From positions 186,001 through 250,000 of the forward strand of contig NZ_JACYMM010000003.1 of NCBI RefSeq assembly GCF_020858115.1: DNA of 64,000 bases. The letters are read 5' to 3'. Origin of the DNA: Janthinobacterium sp. FW305-129 (lineage in GTDB: Bacteria > Pseudomonadota > Gammaproteobacteria > Burkholderiales > Burkholderiaceae_D). Below are positions 35,825-44,330 of this stretch, one piece after another; the stretch's first letter is position 1; each line of letters begins with the position of its first letter. The translations under genes were made by a program, and so were the position numbers. Under the pieces are notes generated by a model that saw only the letters and a program-made list of their open reading frames with translations, was not told the DNA's origin and did not search any database.

Positions 35825-36079
35825 TCACTGTTTTGCCACCACCTGCTTGGCCCCTGCCAGCAAATCCTGCCCTAGCTTTTCCAACGCATTGGCCTGCACC
35901 AGCATGGTGTCAAGGATGGCGGCGTTGAAGGTGAACTCGGCAGGCGTGGTATAGCCGGGGAAACGTATGATGCGCAGCAATTCCTGCAAGGTCGTGCCCT
36001 TGCCCAGGTGCGCCAGGGCGTCGCTGAGGGCGCTGATTTTCTTTTCCAGTTCGCGTATGTGGTTGCTATGGTCGTCCAT
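35825..36079 (-). CDS. Small coiled-coil hypothetical protein
   Basis: An 84-residue protein, not recognised. The first 35 residues (HIRELEKKISALSDALAHL) form a likely coiled coil; a middle FPGYTTPAEFTF and a helical end LEKLGQDLLAGAKQV follow. GGGAGA is placed well before ATG 36079. No signal or membrane segment. It is transcribed convergently to paaX and divergently from the carboxypeptidase gene. Confidence 0.7.
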   Translation of the reverse strand: MDDHSNHIRELEKKISALSDALAHLGKGTTLQELLRIIRFPGYTTPAEFTFNAAILDTMLVQANALEKLGQDLLAGAKQVVAKQ

Positions 36080-36220
36080 GATGATCTCCCCATGTCGGAG
36101 CTTCCACGTTAGCAAAGCACGTCCGTCGTCGTTTGCGCCAGCACAAAGGCGTGGCTAAAACGGGTATCATCGCGCCATTGCACACGATGCAAAACCCATA
36201 TGTTTTTATCAGGAACACTC

Positions 36221-37345
36221 ATGACCATTAAAATCAGCCAGCAATTCGACGCCGGCGCGATCGAGGTGCTGCGCGCCGACGATGCCCAATCCATCGAGCT
36301 GAACATCCGCAAGGATTCCCACGCCGACATCACGCAGTGGTTTTATTTCCGCCTGCAAGGCGCGCAAGGCGAGGCGTGCACGATCCGCTTCATGAACGCA
36401 GGCAAGTCAGCCTACCCGGACGGCTGGAAAGATTACCAGGCCGTGGCCAGCTACGACCGCGAAACCTGGTTCCGCGTGCCGACCAGCTTTGACGGCACGG
36501 TGATGACCATCGAACACACCCCCGAGGAAGAAAGCGTCTACTACGCCTATTTCGAACCGTACCCATGGGACCGCCACCTGGCCCTGATCGACAGCGCGCA
36601 AGCGTCGCCGCTCGTGCGCCTGATCGACCTGGGCAGCACGGTGGAAGGCCGCGACATGAATCTGCTGGTCGTCGGCGACGCCGATGCCGAGAAAAAAGTC
36701 TGGGTCATCGCGCGCCAGCATCCGGGCGAGACGATGGCCGAGTGGTTTGTCGAAGGCATGCTTGAAGCCTTGCTGGACCAGGCCAATCCCTTTGCCCGCC
36801 AGTGCCTGCAGGACGCCGTCTTCTACGTGGTGCCGAACATGAACCCGGACGGTTCCGTGCACGGCAACCTGCGCACCAACGCGGCCGGCGCCAACCTGAA
36901 CCGCGAATGGATGACGCCGACCATGGAGCGCAGCCCGGAAGTATTCCTGGTGAAACAGAAAATGCATGAAATCGGTTGCGACCTGTTCCTCGACGTGCAT
37001 GGCGACGAAGGCTTGCCCTACGTCTTCGTGGCCGGCAGCGATGCGCTGGAAAATTTCACGCCAGCACAAAAAGCCGAGCAAGAGCGCTTCATCGCCGACT
37101 TCAAGGTGGCCAGCCCCGACTTCCAGGATGAGCATGGCTATGAAGACGGCCCGTTCACGCCGGAAGTGCTGACCATGGGCTCGCCCCACATCACGCACGC
37201 TTTCGGCTGCCTGTCGCTGACCCTGGAATTGCCGTTCAAGGACAACGCCAACGATCCCGACCCGCAAACGGGCTGGAGCGGCGCCCGCAGCGCCGCACTG
37301 GGCGCGGCCGTGCTGCAGCCTATCCTGTCCACCTTGCGCGCCTGA
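36221..37345 (+). CDS. M14-family zinc carboxypeptidase (cytosolic type)
   Basis: A 374-residue protein with an N-terminal beta domain (about 1-110, WFYFRLQGAQGEACTIRF) and an M14 catalytic domain. Zinc ligands sit in ARQHPGETM (His, Glu) and DVHGDEGLPY (His); NPDGSVHGNLRTNAAGANLNREW is the specificity region, and Glu in LTLELPF is the catalytic base. The architecture matches bacterial relatives of the Nna1/CCP group. No signal peptide, so it probably trims peptide or protein C-termini in the cytoplasm. AGGA precedes ATG 36221. Confidence 0.9.
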   Translation: MTIKISQQFDAGAIEVLRADDAQSIELNIRKDSHADITQWFYFRLQGAQGEACTIRFMNAGKSAYPDGWKDYQAVASYDRETWFRVPTSFDGTVMTIEHTPEEESVYYAYFEPYPWDRHLALIDSAQASPLVRLIDLGSTVEGRDMNLLVVGDADAEKKVWVIARQHPGETMAEWFVEGMLEALLDQANPFARQCLQDAVFYVVPNMNPDGSVHGNLRTNAAGANLNREWMTPTMERSPEVFLVKQKMHEIGCDLFLDVHGDEGLPYVFVAGSDALENFTPAQKAEQERFIADFKVASPDFQDEHGYEDGPFTPEVLTMGSPHITHAFGCLSLTLELPFKDNANDPDPQTGWSGARSAALGAAVLQPILSTLRA

Positions 37346-37378
37346 GCGCCAGGGCCGATACGGCCCGCCTGATCCCAT

Positions 37379-37403
37379 GCCCCGCTCGCCGGGGCTTTTT
37401 TTT
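37379..37403 (+). terminator. Rho-independent terminator after the M14 gene
   Basis: GCCCCG/CGGGGC stem with a five-base loop followed by eight T, 33 bases after the stop codon. Confidence 0.9.
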
Positions 37404-37711
37404 GACCGCACGACAAGCGTTGCTGGCCGAGCAGATTTTTTTCTTAACATCTTGCTTGCCAGAAATTATCGTCCTACACTAAGCAACAGAATCGGGCCGC
37501 GCCACGCTGCGCGGCCCCGCAAGAATATCTCGCCGGGCGGGTCGCCATGACTTCCCGGCCACCGGCAATACGCATCCACGGCCTTGTCCCTGCCGAATTA
37601 GCTTTCTGTAACGCAAACTGACCGCATCAGCATCGTCTTGAATGGACACCGCCTGTCCGCGGGACGATTCCCTGCGCACGCTTTCCGCTTTTCGCCGAGG
37701 ATGAATGACCT
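37404..37711. other. Upstream region of the second chemoreceptor gene
   Basis: About 308 bases without a gene. An AT-rich stretch at 37430-37490 is the likely promoter region. Nothing else distinctive is seen. Confidence 0.5.
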
Positions 37712-39421
37712 ATGTCTAAGCTTAAAATCAGCACCCGCCTGGCCTGCAGTTTCGGCCTGATCATTGTCCTGCTTGCCATGGTGGCATTTGTTTCCGTCAG
37801 CCGCATTCGCAACATCAACACCTCGACGGAAAAAATTCTCAACGACCGCTACGTCAAGGTCATGCTGTCGAATACGATACAGTCCGAGGTCAATATCCAG
37901 GCCCGCCTGCTGAGCATCGCCATCATCGGCGCCAACGATGCCGACGAAGTCAGCAGTTCCGTGACCAAGATTCAGGCCTCGATCAAAAAGAACGCGGAGC
38001 TGCTGGCGCGCCTGAAAACCATGATCAATACGCCCAAGGGCCAGGAACTGCTCCAGGCCGTGATGACCAGCCGCGAAAGCTATGCCAGGACGCGCGATGC
38101 GAATATCAAGCTGTTACAAGAAGGCAAATCGGAAACGGCGGGCATCTTCCTGTTGACGCAGCTGCGCTATCCGCAAGAAAAATTCTTGACGGCTCTGGCG
38201 GCCATGGCCAGCTTCCAGGAATCGCTGATGGAAAGCGAAGGCAAGCAAGCCACCGCCGATGGGCGCATGGCCATCATCCTGACCTTGTCCCTGTCCATCG
38301 CGGCGACGGCCATTGCCATCGCGCTGGCCGTCCTGATCAGCCGTTCCATCAGCCGGCCCATCGCCGAAGCCGTCAAGGTGGCGCAACGGGTGGCGGCCGG
38401 CGACTTGTCGGTCAGCATCGACGCGCGCGGCAGCGATGAGACGGGCCTGCTGCTGCGCGCCCTGAAAGACATGAACGACAATCTCCAAGGCATCGTGGCC
38501 CGCGTGCGCCATGGCACGGATGCCATCGCCCATGGCTCGCGTGAAATCGCCTCCGGCAATATGGACCTGTCCTCGCGCACGGAACAGCAAGCCAGCTCGC
38601 TGGAAGAAACGGCCTCGTCGATGGAAGAACTGACGTCGACCGTCAAACAGAATGGCGAAAACGCGCGCCAGGCCAACCAGATGGCGCAATCGGCCTCCAG
38701 CGTGGCCAGCAAGGGCGGCCAGGTGGTGGCGGAAGTGATCACGACCATGGACTCCATCAATGCCTCGTCGAAGAAAATCGTCGACATCATCAGCGTCATC
38801 GACGGCATTGCCTTCCAGACCAATATCCTGGCCCTGAATGCGGCCGTGGAAGCGGCCAGGGCGGGCGAACAGGGACGGGGCTTTGCCGTGGTAGCCACGG
38901 AAGTGCGCAACCTGGCCCACCGCTCCGCCTCCGCCGCCAAGGAAATCAAGATCCTCATCGATGATTCCGTGCACCAGGTCAGTCTCGGCAGCACCCTCGT
39001 GAACCAGGCGGGCAGCACGATGGAAGAGATCGTCAATAGCGTGCGGCGCGTCACGGACATCATGGCCGAGATCACGTCCGCCAGCAACGAACAGGAAGCG
39101 GGGATTGAACAGATCAACCAGGCCATCACGGAAATGGATGCCGTGACCCAGCAAAATGCCGCCCTCGTGGAAGAAGCGGCTGCCGCCTCCGAAGCGCTGC
39201 AGGATCAGGCAGGCATCCTGGCCGAAGCCGTCAGCGTGTTCAAGCTCGACGGCACGCAGGCGCTGCCAGCCACCGCGCCAGCATCGCGGCCGGCGCCAAA
39301 GCCGGCGCCACAGCCCGCAGCCACCAAGGCGGTCCGGCCCCGTCTCGTCGCCCAGGCGCCCGCCAGCCGCAAGAGCGCCGCACCCGCCATGGCGGAGGAA
39401 GGCGAGTGGGAACAATACTGA
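37712..39421 (+). CDS. Methyl-accepting chemotaxis protein with C-terminal tether motif
   Basis: A 569-residue receptor: TM1 about 11-31, four-helix-bundle periplasmic sensor (to about 190), TM2 about 192-212, HAMP ([22 protein letters not shown]), and a signalling domain with normal tip [21 protein letters not shown] Pro/Ala-rich linker (about 520-560) leads to the last residues EGEWEQY. The final W-x-x-Y matches the aromatic-x-x-aromatic pentapeptide that tethers CheR and CheB. Single gene, so probably a free-standing sensor; ligand unknown. Confidence 0.94.
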   Translation: MSKLKISTRLACSFGLIIVLLAMVAFVSVSRIRNINTSTEKILNDRYVKVMLSNTIQSEVNIQARLLSIAIIGANDADEVSSSVTKIQASIKKNAELLARLKTMINTPKGQELLQAVMTSRESYARTRDANIKLLQEGKSETAGIFLLTQLRYPQEKFLTALAAMASFQESLMESEGKQATADGRMAIILTLSLSIAATAIAIALAVLISRSISRPIAEAVKVAQRVAAGDLSVSIDARGSDETGLLLRALKDMNDNLQGIVARVRHGTDAIAHGSREIASGNMDLSSRTEQQASSLEETASSMEELTSTVKQNGENARQANQMAQSASSVASKGGQVVAEVITTMDSINASSKKIVDIISVIDGIAFQTNILALNAAVEAARAGEQGRGFAVVATEVRNLAHRSASAAKEIKILIDDSVHQVSLGSTLVNQAGSTMEEIVNSVRRVTDIMAEITSASNEQEAGIEQINQAITEMDAVTQQNAALVEEAAAASEALQDQAGILAEAVSVFKLDGTQALPATAPASRPAPKPAPQPAATKAVRPRLVAQAPASRKSAAPAMAEEGEWEQY

Positions 39422-39435
39422 CCGAGCCGCAGCCA

Positions 39436-39469
39436 GCCGCCCGTGCCGCCCTCTGGCACGGCGGGCGGC
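39436..39469 (+). other. Hairpin after the chemoreceptor gene
   Basis: GCCGCCC-GTGCC pairs with GGCAC-(GGC)-GGGCGGC with a three-base bulge, 15 bases after the stop. No T-run follows, so termination is uncertain. Confidence 0.4.
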
Positions 39470-39577
39470 ACCGCCATGGCGCAGCGCAGCATCGCAAATC
39501 GTTGCCACACCGGCCATTGCTGCCTATACTGGGCGCAGCATTGCCTGTCCCTCCCCTTGCCGATAGCGACCCCACCT

Positions 39578-40780
39578 ATGACCATCAAAGACCAGCCACG
39601 CGCTGAGGCGCGATTTTCACCGACCCGATTTGCACACGTGTGCATATTCTTGTTTCTTGGCGCGTACGGCATGCCGGGCACGGCGGCCGAACTCAGCCCT
39701 GCCGCACAGCTGGGGCAGCGCATCTTCCACGATGCCGGCCTGTCCGCCTCGGGCAAGCAGTCGTGCGCCAGTTGCCATGACCCGGCCCATGCTTACGCGC
39801 CAGCCAACAAGCTGGCCGTGCAACTGGGAGGGGCCGATGGCCAGACGCACGGCTACCGCGCCACGCCATCGCTGCGCTACCTGGAACACAATCCGCCCTT
39901 CCGTTTTGACGAGGAGGGCGCGCCCAACGGCGGCATCAACCGCGACGGCCGCGCCGCCAGCCTGGCGGAACAGGCGGAACGGCCTTTCCTGGCAGCTCAC
40001 GAAATGGCCAATGCCAGCACGGATGAAGTGGTGGAACGGCTGCGCAACGGCAGTTACGCAGAAGCATTCCGGCACGTCTTTGGCGACGCCATCTTTGCGC
40101 AACCGCAACAGGCATTCCGCCGTATCACCTATGCCTTGCAGCAATTCCAGCAGGAAGAGCCGGACTTCCACCGCTACGATTCCAAATATGACCTCTACCT
40201 GGCCAACAAGGTTCCGCTGGAGCTCGCGGAATTGCGGGGCCTGGCCCTGTTCAACGATGAACGCAAGGGCAATTGCGCCGCTTGCCACCCCAGCGTGCGG
40301 GGCGAACATGGCGCACCGCCCTTGTTTACGGACTTCAGTTTCGACAATCTGGGCGTGCCGCGCAATACGCGCATTCCCGCCACCGCCGATTCCGCCTACT
40401 TCGACCTGGGCTTGTGCGGCCCCGACCGCACGGACCTGGCAACAAAAACAGCGTTATGCGGCGCCTTCAAGGTGCCCAGCCTGCGCAATGTGGCCACGCG
40501 CCAGGTGTTTTTTCATAATGGCGTGTTTGACAACCTGACGGATGCCCTGCGTTTTTACGTGCGGCGCGATACGCATCCACAAGAATGGTATCCGCGCGAC
40601 AAGCGGGGAAAAGTGCAGAAATTCAATGACCTACCCGCCAGATACCGCGCCAACGTGAACGTCAGCGAAGCGCCGTTCGACCGCAAGCGCGGCATGGCGC
40701 CCGCGCTGACGGCGGGCGAGATCGAGGATATGGTGAAGTTCCTGGCCACCCTGACGGATGGCTATCAAGTCCAGCAGTAA
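39578..40780 (+). CDS. Di-haem cytochrome c peroxidase / MauG-family protein
   Basis: A 400-residue exported protein from ATG 39578 (hydrophobic segment about 22-38); the ribosome-binding site is weak and longer starts exist. Two c-type haem sites: CASCH near residue 65 and CAACH near 230. It has RATPSLRYLEHNPPFRFDEEG and VPSLRNVATRQVFFHNGVF, family motifs of the peroxidase/MauG group. It would act in the periplasm on peroxide or on a protein substrate. Confidence 0.85.
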   Translation: MTIKDQPRAEARFSPTRFAHVCIFLFLGAYGMPGTAAELSPAAQLGQRIFHDAGLSASGKQSCASCHDPAHAYAPANKLAVQLGGADGQTHGYRATPSLRYLEHNPPFRFDEEGAPNGGINRDGRAASLAEQAERPFLAAHEMANASTDEVVERLRNGSYAEAFRHVFGDAIFAQPQQAFRRITYALQQFQQEEPDFHRYDSKYDLYLANKVPLELAELRGLALFNDERKGNCAACHPSVRGEHGAPPLFTDFSFDNLGVPRNTRIPATADSAYFDLGLCGPDRTDLATKTALCGAFKVPSLRNVATRQVFFHNGVFDNLTDALRFYVRRDTHPQEWYPRDKRGKVQKFNDLPARYRANVNVSEAPFDRKRGMAPALTAGEIEDMVKFLATLTDGYQVQQ

Positions 40781-40826
40781 AGCGTGGGGCGCCTGCCCGG
40801 CGTTGCCGCGGCGGGCAGGCAAGCGC

Positions 40827-42179
40827 TCAGCCGCCGGCCACCACCATGCTCTCGATGAGGATGGAACCCGTCTCTTTGGTGCCGCGGCGCAAGACGTCGG
40901 CGCCCACGGCAACGATGTTGCGCAGCATGTCCTTCATGTTGCCGGCGATGGTGATTTCTTCCACCGGATACTGGATCACGCCATTTTCCACCCAAAAACC
41001 GGAGGCGCCGCGCGAATAGTCGCCCGTCACGTAATTGGTTCCCTGCCCCATCAGTTCCGTCACCAGCAAGCCCGTGCCCAGCTTTTTCAGCATGGCGCTG
41101 AAATCGTCGCTGGCGGCCGTCAGGCTCGAGGTCAGGTACAGATTGTGCGAGCCGCCCGCATTGCCCGTCGTCTGCATGCCCAGCTTGCGGGCCGTATAGG
41201 TCGACAGGAAATAGCCTTGCACCACGCCATCCTTGACGACGTCGCGGCTGACGGTTTTCACGCCCTCTTCGTCGAACGGCGCGGAACCGACGCCGCCGAT
41301 CACATGCGGGTCTTCGAAGATCTGCACGTGCGACGGCAGCACTTGCGTGCCCAGGGAATCGATCAGGAACGTGGATTTGCGGTACAGGGCGCCGCCCGAG
41401 GTCGCTTGCACATAGGTACCCAGCAAACCAGCCGCCAGCGGCGCCTCGAACAGCACGGGGCAAGTGCGCGTGCCCAGCTTGCGCGCATTCAGGCGCGACA
41501 GGGCGCGCTCGGCGGCGTAGCGACCGATGGCTTCCGGGCTCGACATCTTGGCGGGGTCGCGCACGGACGAATACCAGTCGTCGCGCTGCATCTTCGCACC
41601 CTTGCCGGCGATGGGTGCCACGGACAGCGTATGGCGCGAAAACGGGTAGCCGCCGATGAAGCCGCGCGAATTGGCGGAAACAAAGTGCGATTGCTGTACG
41701 TGCACGCTGGCGCCCTCGCTGTTCGTGATGCGCGGGTCGACGGCAAACGCGGCCGCTTCGGCCCGCTGGGCCAGGGCGACGGCTTCCTCGGTCGAAATGA
41801 GCCAGGGATAGCACAATTGCAAATCGCGGGGAGACATTTCCAGCATGTCCGCATCGGCCAGGCCCGCGCAATCGTCCTCGGCCGTGAAGCGGGCGATATT
41901 GTAGGCGGCGTCCACCGTGGCGCGCAGGGCGGACGGCGAAAAGTCGGAGGTGCTGGCATTGCCGCGTTTCTTGCCGACAAACACGGTCACGCCCATGCCC
42001 TTGTCCTTGTTTTGCTCGATCGTTTCGATCTTGCTTTTTCGTACAGAAACGGACAGGCCGCCGCCTTCGCTGACTTCGACGGCAGCGTCGGTGCCGCCCG
42101 CTTCCCGCGCAAAAGACAACACATCACGGGCCAGTTGCTGCAATTGCTCTTGACTATGGGTAAATACGGAGTCGTTCAT
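40827..42179 (-). CDS. pmbA: PmbA/TldE metalloprotease-family protein
   Basis: A 450-residue partner of TldD; the pair matures peptides such as microcins and degrades unstructured peptides. The protein has GISVS-like GGLSVSVRKSKIETIEQNKDKGMGVTVFVG and the C-terminal GDYSRGASGFWVENGVIQYPVEEITIAGNM. PmbA itself lacks the zinc site. ATG 42179 gives exactly the family length. Divergent from darP, an arrangement common in betaproteobacteria. tldD is not in the window. Confidence 0.93.
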   Translation of the reverse strand: MNDSVFTHSQEQLQQLARDVLSFAREAGGTDAAVEVSEGGGLSVSVRKSKIETIEQNKDKGMGVTVFVGKKRGNASTSDFSPSALRATVDAAYNIARFTAEDDCAGLADADMLEMSPRDLQLCYPWLISTEEAVALAQRAEAAAFAVDPRITNSEGASVHVQQSHFVSANSRGFIGGYPFSRHTLSVAPIAGKGAKMQRDDWYSSVRDPAKMSSPEAIGRYAAERALSRLNARKLGTRTCPVLFEAPLAAGLLGTYVQATSGGALYRKSTFLIDSLGTQVLPSHVQIFEDPHVIGGVGSAPFDEEGVKTVSRDVVKDGVVQGYFLSTYTARKLGMQTTGNAGGSHNLYLTSSLTAASDDFSAMLKKLGTGLLVTELMGQGTNYVTGDYSRGASGFWVENGVIQYPVEEITIAGNMKDMLRNIVAVGADVLRRGTKETGSILIESMVVAGG

Positions 42180-42271
42180 GCGCTGTTTTCTTCGGAAAGC
42201 CGCTAAAAAGGTTATCATAGCAGTCGTTTACAGTTTACAGGTGCGGCCTACGCGGCCAATCCCGCCTTATC

Positions 42272-42871
42272 ATGCCAAATCCAAACCGGGGAGCTTGCGG
42301 CTTCCAATCCACCGAATTCGAACAGGAATATGAACGTCCGTCGAAGTCGGAACTCAAGCGCCAGATGACCGTCCTGCAAAAGCTGGGCGAAGAACTCGTC
42401 AATGAGGCACGTGACCGCGTCAAGCGCGTCCCGATGCCGGAAGACGTGCGCGACGCCATTCTCGAATGCCAGCAAATCAAGGATCACGAAGGCCGCCGCC
42501 GCCAGCTGCAATACGTGGGCAAGAAAATGCGCACCCTGGATGAAGAAGAAGTTGCCGCCATCCAACGCACCATCGATAGCTGGAAAGGCTTGTCGAAAGC
42601 CGACACGGCCAATATGCACGCGATGGAGCGCCGCCGCGACAAACTCTTGACGGATGACAAGGCCCTGACCGTCTTGCTGTCGGAAAACCCGGAACTGGAC
42701 GTGCAGCATCTGCGCACCCTGATCCGCAATGCCCGCAAGGAGCAAGCCGAGAACAAGCCGCCGAAAGCCTACCGCGAAATCTTCCAGATCTTGAAAGAGA
42801 TCGCCAAGAAGAACAACAGCGGCAAGAAAGATGCCGACGAAGATGGCGTTGAAGGCGAAGACGACGAGTAA
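42272..42871 (+). CDS. darP: DarP/YjgA, ribosome-associated 50S assembly factor
   Basis: A 199-residue highly charged protein containing PSKSELKRQMTVLQKLGEELV, the opening motif of the family (formerly YjgA/DUF615), with a helical body and an acidic/basic tail (KKNNSGKKDADEDG). It binds late 50S precursors. Divergent from pmbA. Confidence 0.92.
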   Translation: MPNPNRGACGFQSTEFEQEYERPSKSELKRQMTVLQKLGEELVNEARDRVKRVPMPEDVRDAILECQQIKDHEGRRRQLQYVGKKMRTLDEEEVAAIQRTIDSWKGLSKADTANMHAMERRRDKLLTDDKALTVLLSENPELDVQHLRTLIRNARKEQAENKPPKAYREIFQILKEIAKKNNSGKKDADEDGVEGEDDE

Positions 42872-42877
42872 AAAACT

Positions 42878-42901
42878 GGGTCAGACCCGCGGGTCAGACC
42901 C
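42878..42901. repeat. Two GGGTCAGACCC palindromes
   Basis: The 11-base imperfect palindrome GGGTCAGACCC occurs twice, two bases apart, six bases after the darP stop and before its terminator. It looks like a short dispersed intergenic repeat. Confidence 0.6.
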
Positions 42902-42912
42902 CGAAAGTAGCG

Positions 42913-42939
42913 AAAAACCGGGATCAGCCCGGTTTTTTT
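42913..42939 (+). terminator. Rho-independent terminator between darP and mog
   Basis: Five A, stem CCGGG/CCCGG with loop ATCAG, then seven T. Symmetrical A and T runs allow function on either strand. Confidence 0.85.
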
Positions 42940-42959
42940 ACGACATAGACAGGTGCCCC

Positions 42960-43589
42960 ATGACCACGATAGAAGACGAATTGATTATCGGCCTCGTGTC
43001 GATCTCCGACCGCGCCAGCGGCGGCGTGTATGAAGACCTGGGCATCCCGGCCCTGGAAAGCTGGCTGTCCGCCGCCATCCGCACGCCTTTCCGCCTGGAA
43101 AAACGCCTGATTCCGGACGAGCGCTCGCAGATTGAAAACACCCTGATCGACATGGTCGACCTGAATCACTGCCATCTGATCCTGACGACGGGCGGCACGG
43201 GCCCGGCGCGGCGCGACGTGACGCCGGATGCGACCTTGACCGTCGGAACCAAGGAAATGCCCGGTTTCGGCGAACAGATGCGCCAGATCAGCCTGCAATT
43301 CGTGCCGACGGCGATCCTGTCGCGCCAGGTGGCCGTGATCCGCGAGACGCCCGAGCGCGCTTGCCTGATCATGAACTTGCCGGGCCAGCCGAAAGCCATC
43401 AAGGAAACCCTGGAAGGCTTGAAGGATGTTGATGGAAATCAATTGGTGAACGGCATCTTTGCCGCCGTGCCGTATTGCATCGATCTCATCGGTGGCCCCT
43501 ACATGGAAACCGACCCGGCCATCTGCAAGGCCTTCCGTCCCAAATCGGCGCTGCGTCCGGCGCAACCATTACCTGAGGAAAATACATGA
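42960..43589 (+). CDS. mog: Mog, molybdopterin adenylyltransferase
   Basis: A 209-residue enzyme of the MogA/MoaB fold. IGLVSISDRASGGVYEDLG at the N-terminus, LILTTGGTGPARRDVTPDATL (the nucleotide site) and LNLPGQPKAIKETLEG. It adenylates molybdopterin for molybdenum insertion. The longer frame upstream runs through a terminator, so 42960 is chosen. Confidence 0.94.
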   Translation: MTTIEDELIIGLVSISDRASGGVYEDLGIPALESWLSAAIRTPFRLEKRLIPDERSQIENTLIDMVDLNHCHLILTTGGTGPARRDVTPDATLTVGTKEMPGFGEQMRQISLQFVPTAILSRQVAVIRETPERACLIMNLPGQPKAIKETLEGLKDVDGNQLVNGIFAAVPYCIDLIGGPYMETDPAICKAFRPKSALRPAQPLPEENT

Positions 43590-44254
43590 GCACCTTGCTG
43601 GAAACCATAGAACTCGACAGCGCACCGAATCCCACCGTTTCCATCATCTGGATGCATGGCCTGGGCGCCGACGGCAACGATTTCGTGCCCTTGGTAAAAG
43701 AACTCGATTTGCGCGGCTGCCCCGCCATCCGCTTCATTTTCCCCAGCGCCGGCACCATGCCCGTCACCATCAACAATGGCTACGTGATGCGCGCCTGGTA
43801 CGACATCCTCGTGAACGACCTCGTGCGCCGCGAAGACGAGGCTGGCCTGCGCGCCTCGCAGGGACAAATCGAAGCGCTGATCGCGCGCGAAAAGGCGCGC
43901 GGCATTCCCGCCAGCCGCATCATCCTGGCCGGCTTCTCGCAAGGCTGCGCCATGACCCTGCAAACGGGCTTGCGCCACGCGGAACCGCTGGCCGGCCTGA
44001 TGTGCCTGTCCGGCTACCTGCCGCTGGCCGACAAGACGGCTCTTGAGCGCACGCCAGCCAGCCTGCAGACGCCCATCTTCATGGCGCATGGCACGGCCGA
44101 CCCCGTGGTGCCGATTACCCGCGCGCAGCAATCGCGCGACTTGCTCACCGGCATGGGTTACAAGGTGGAATGGCACGAATACATGATGCAGCACTCGCTG
44201 TGCCAGGAAGAAATCGACGCCATCGGCGCCTGGCTGAAAAAAGTATTGGTTTAA
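43586..44254 (+). CDS. Alpha/beta-hydrolase carboxylesterase
   Basis: A 222-residue serine hydrolase of the phospholipase/carboxylesterase (Abhydrolase_2) family. WMHGLGADGNDFVPL supplies the oxyanion region, GFSQGCAMT the nucleophile, FMAHGTADPVVP the Asp and a late His (near HSLCQEEI). ATGA overlap with mog indicates coupling, though no functional link is known. Confidence 0.9.
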   Translation: MSTLLETIELDSAPNPTVSIIWMHGLGADGNDFVPLVKELDLRGCPAIRFIFPSAGTMPVTINNGYVMRAWYDILVNDLVRREDEAGLRASQGQIEALIAREKARGIPASRIILAGFSQGCAMTLQTGLRHAEPLAGLMCLSGYLPLADKTALERTPASLQTPIFMAHGTADPVVPITRAQQSRDLLTGMGYKVEWHEYMMQHSLCQEEIDAIGAWLKKVLV

Positions 44255-44296
44255 AGTAAAACAGGCGCGGCGTGCGCCGCGTCTGTTGTCATTCGG

Positions 44297-44330
44297 AACG
44301 CCGGGAACGATCAGTTCGCCGGCGTTTTTT
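44297..44330 (+). terminator. Rho-independent terminator after the esterase gene
   Basis: AACGCCGG-GAAC pairs with GTTC-(G)-CCGGCGTT and ends in a six-T run. It overlaps the last codons of the convergent protease gene. Confidence 0.8.
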
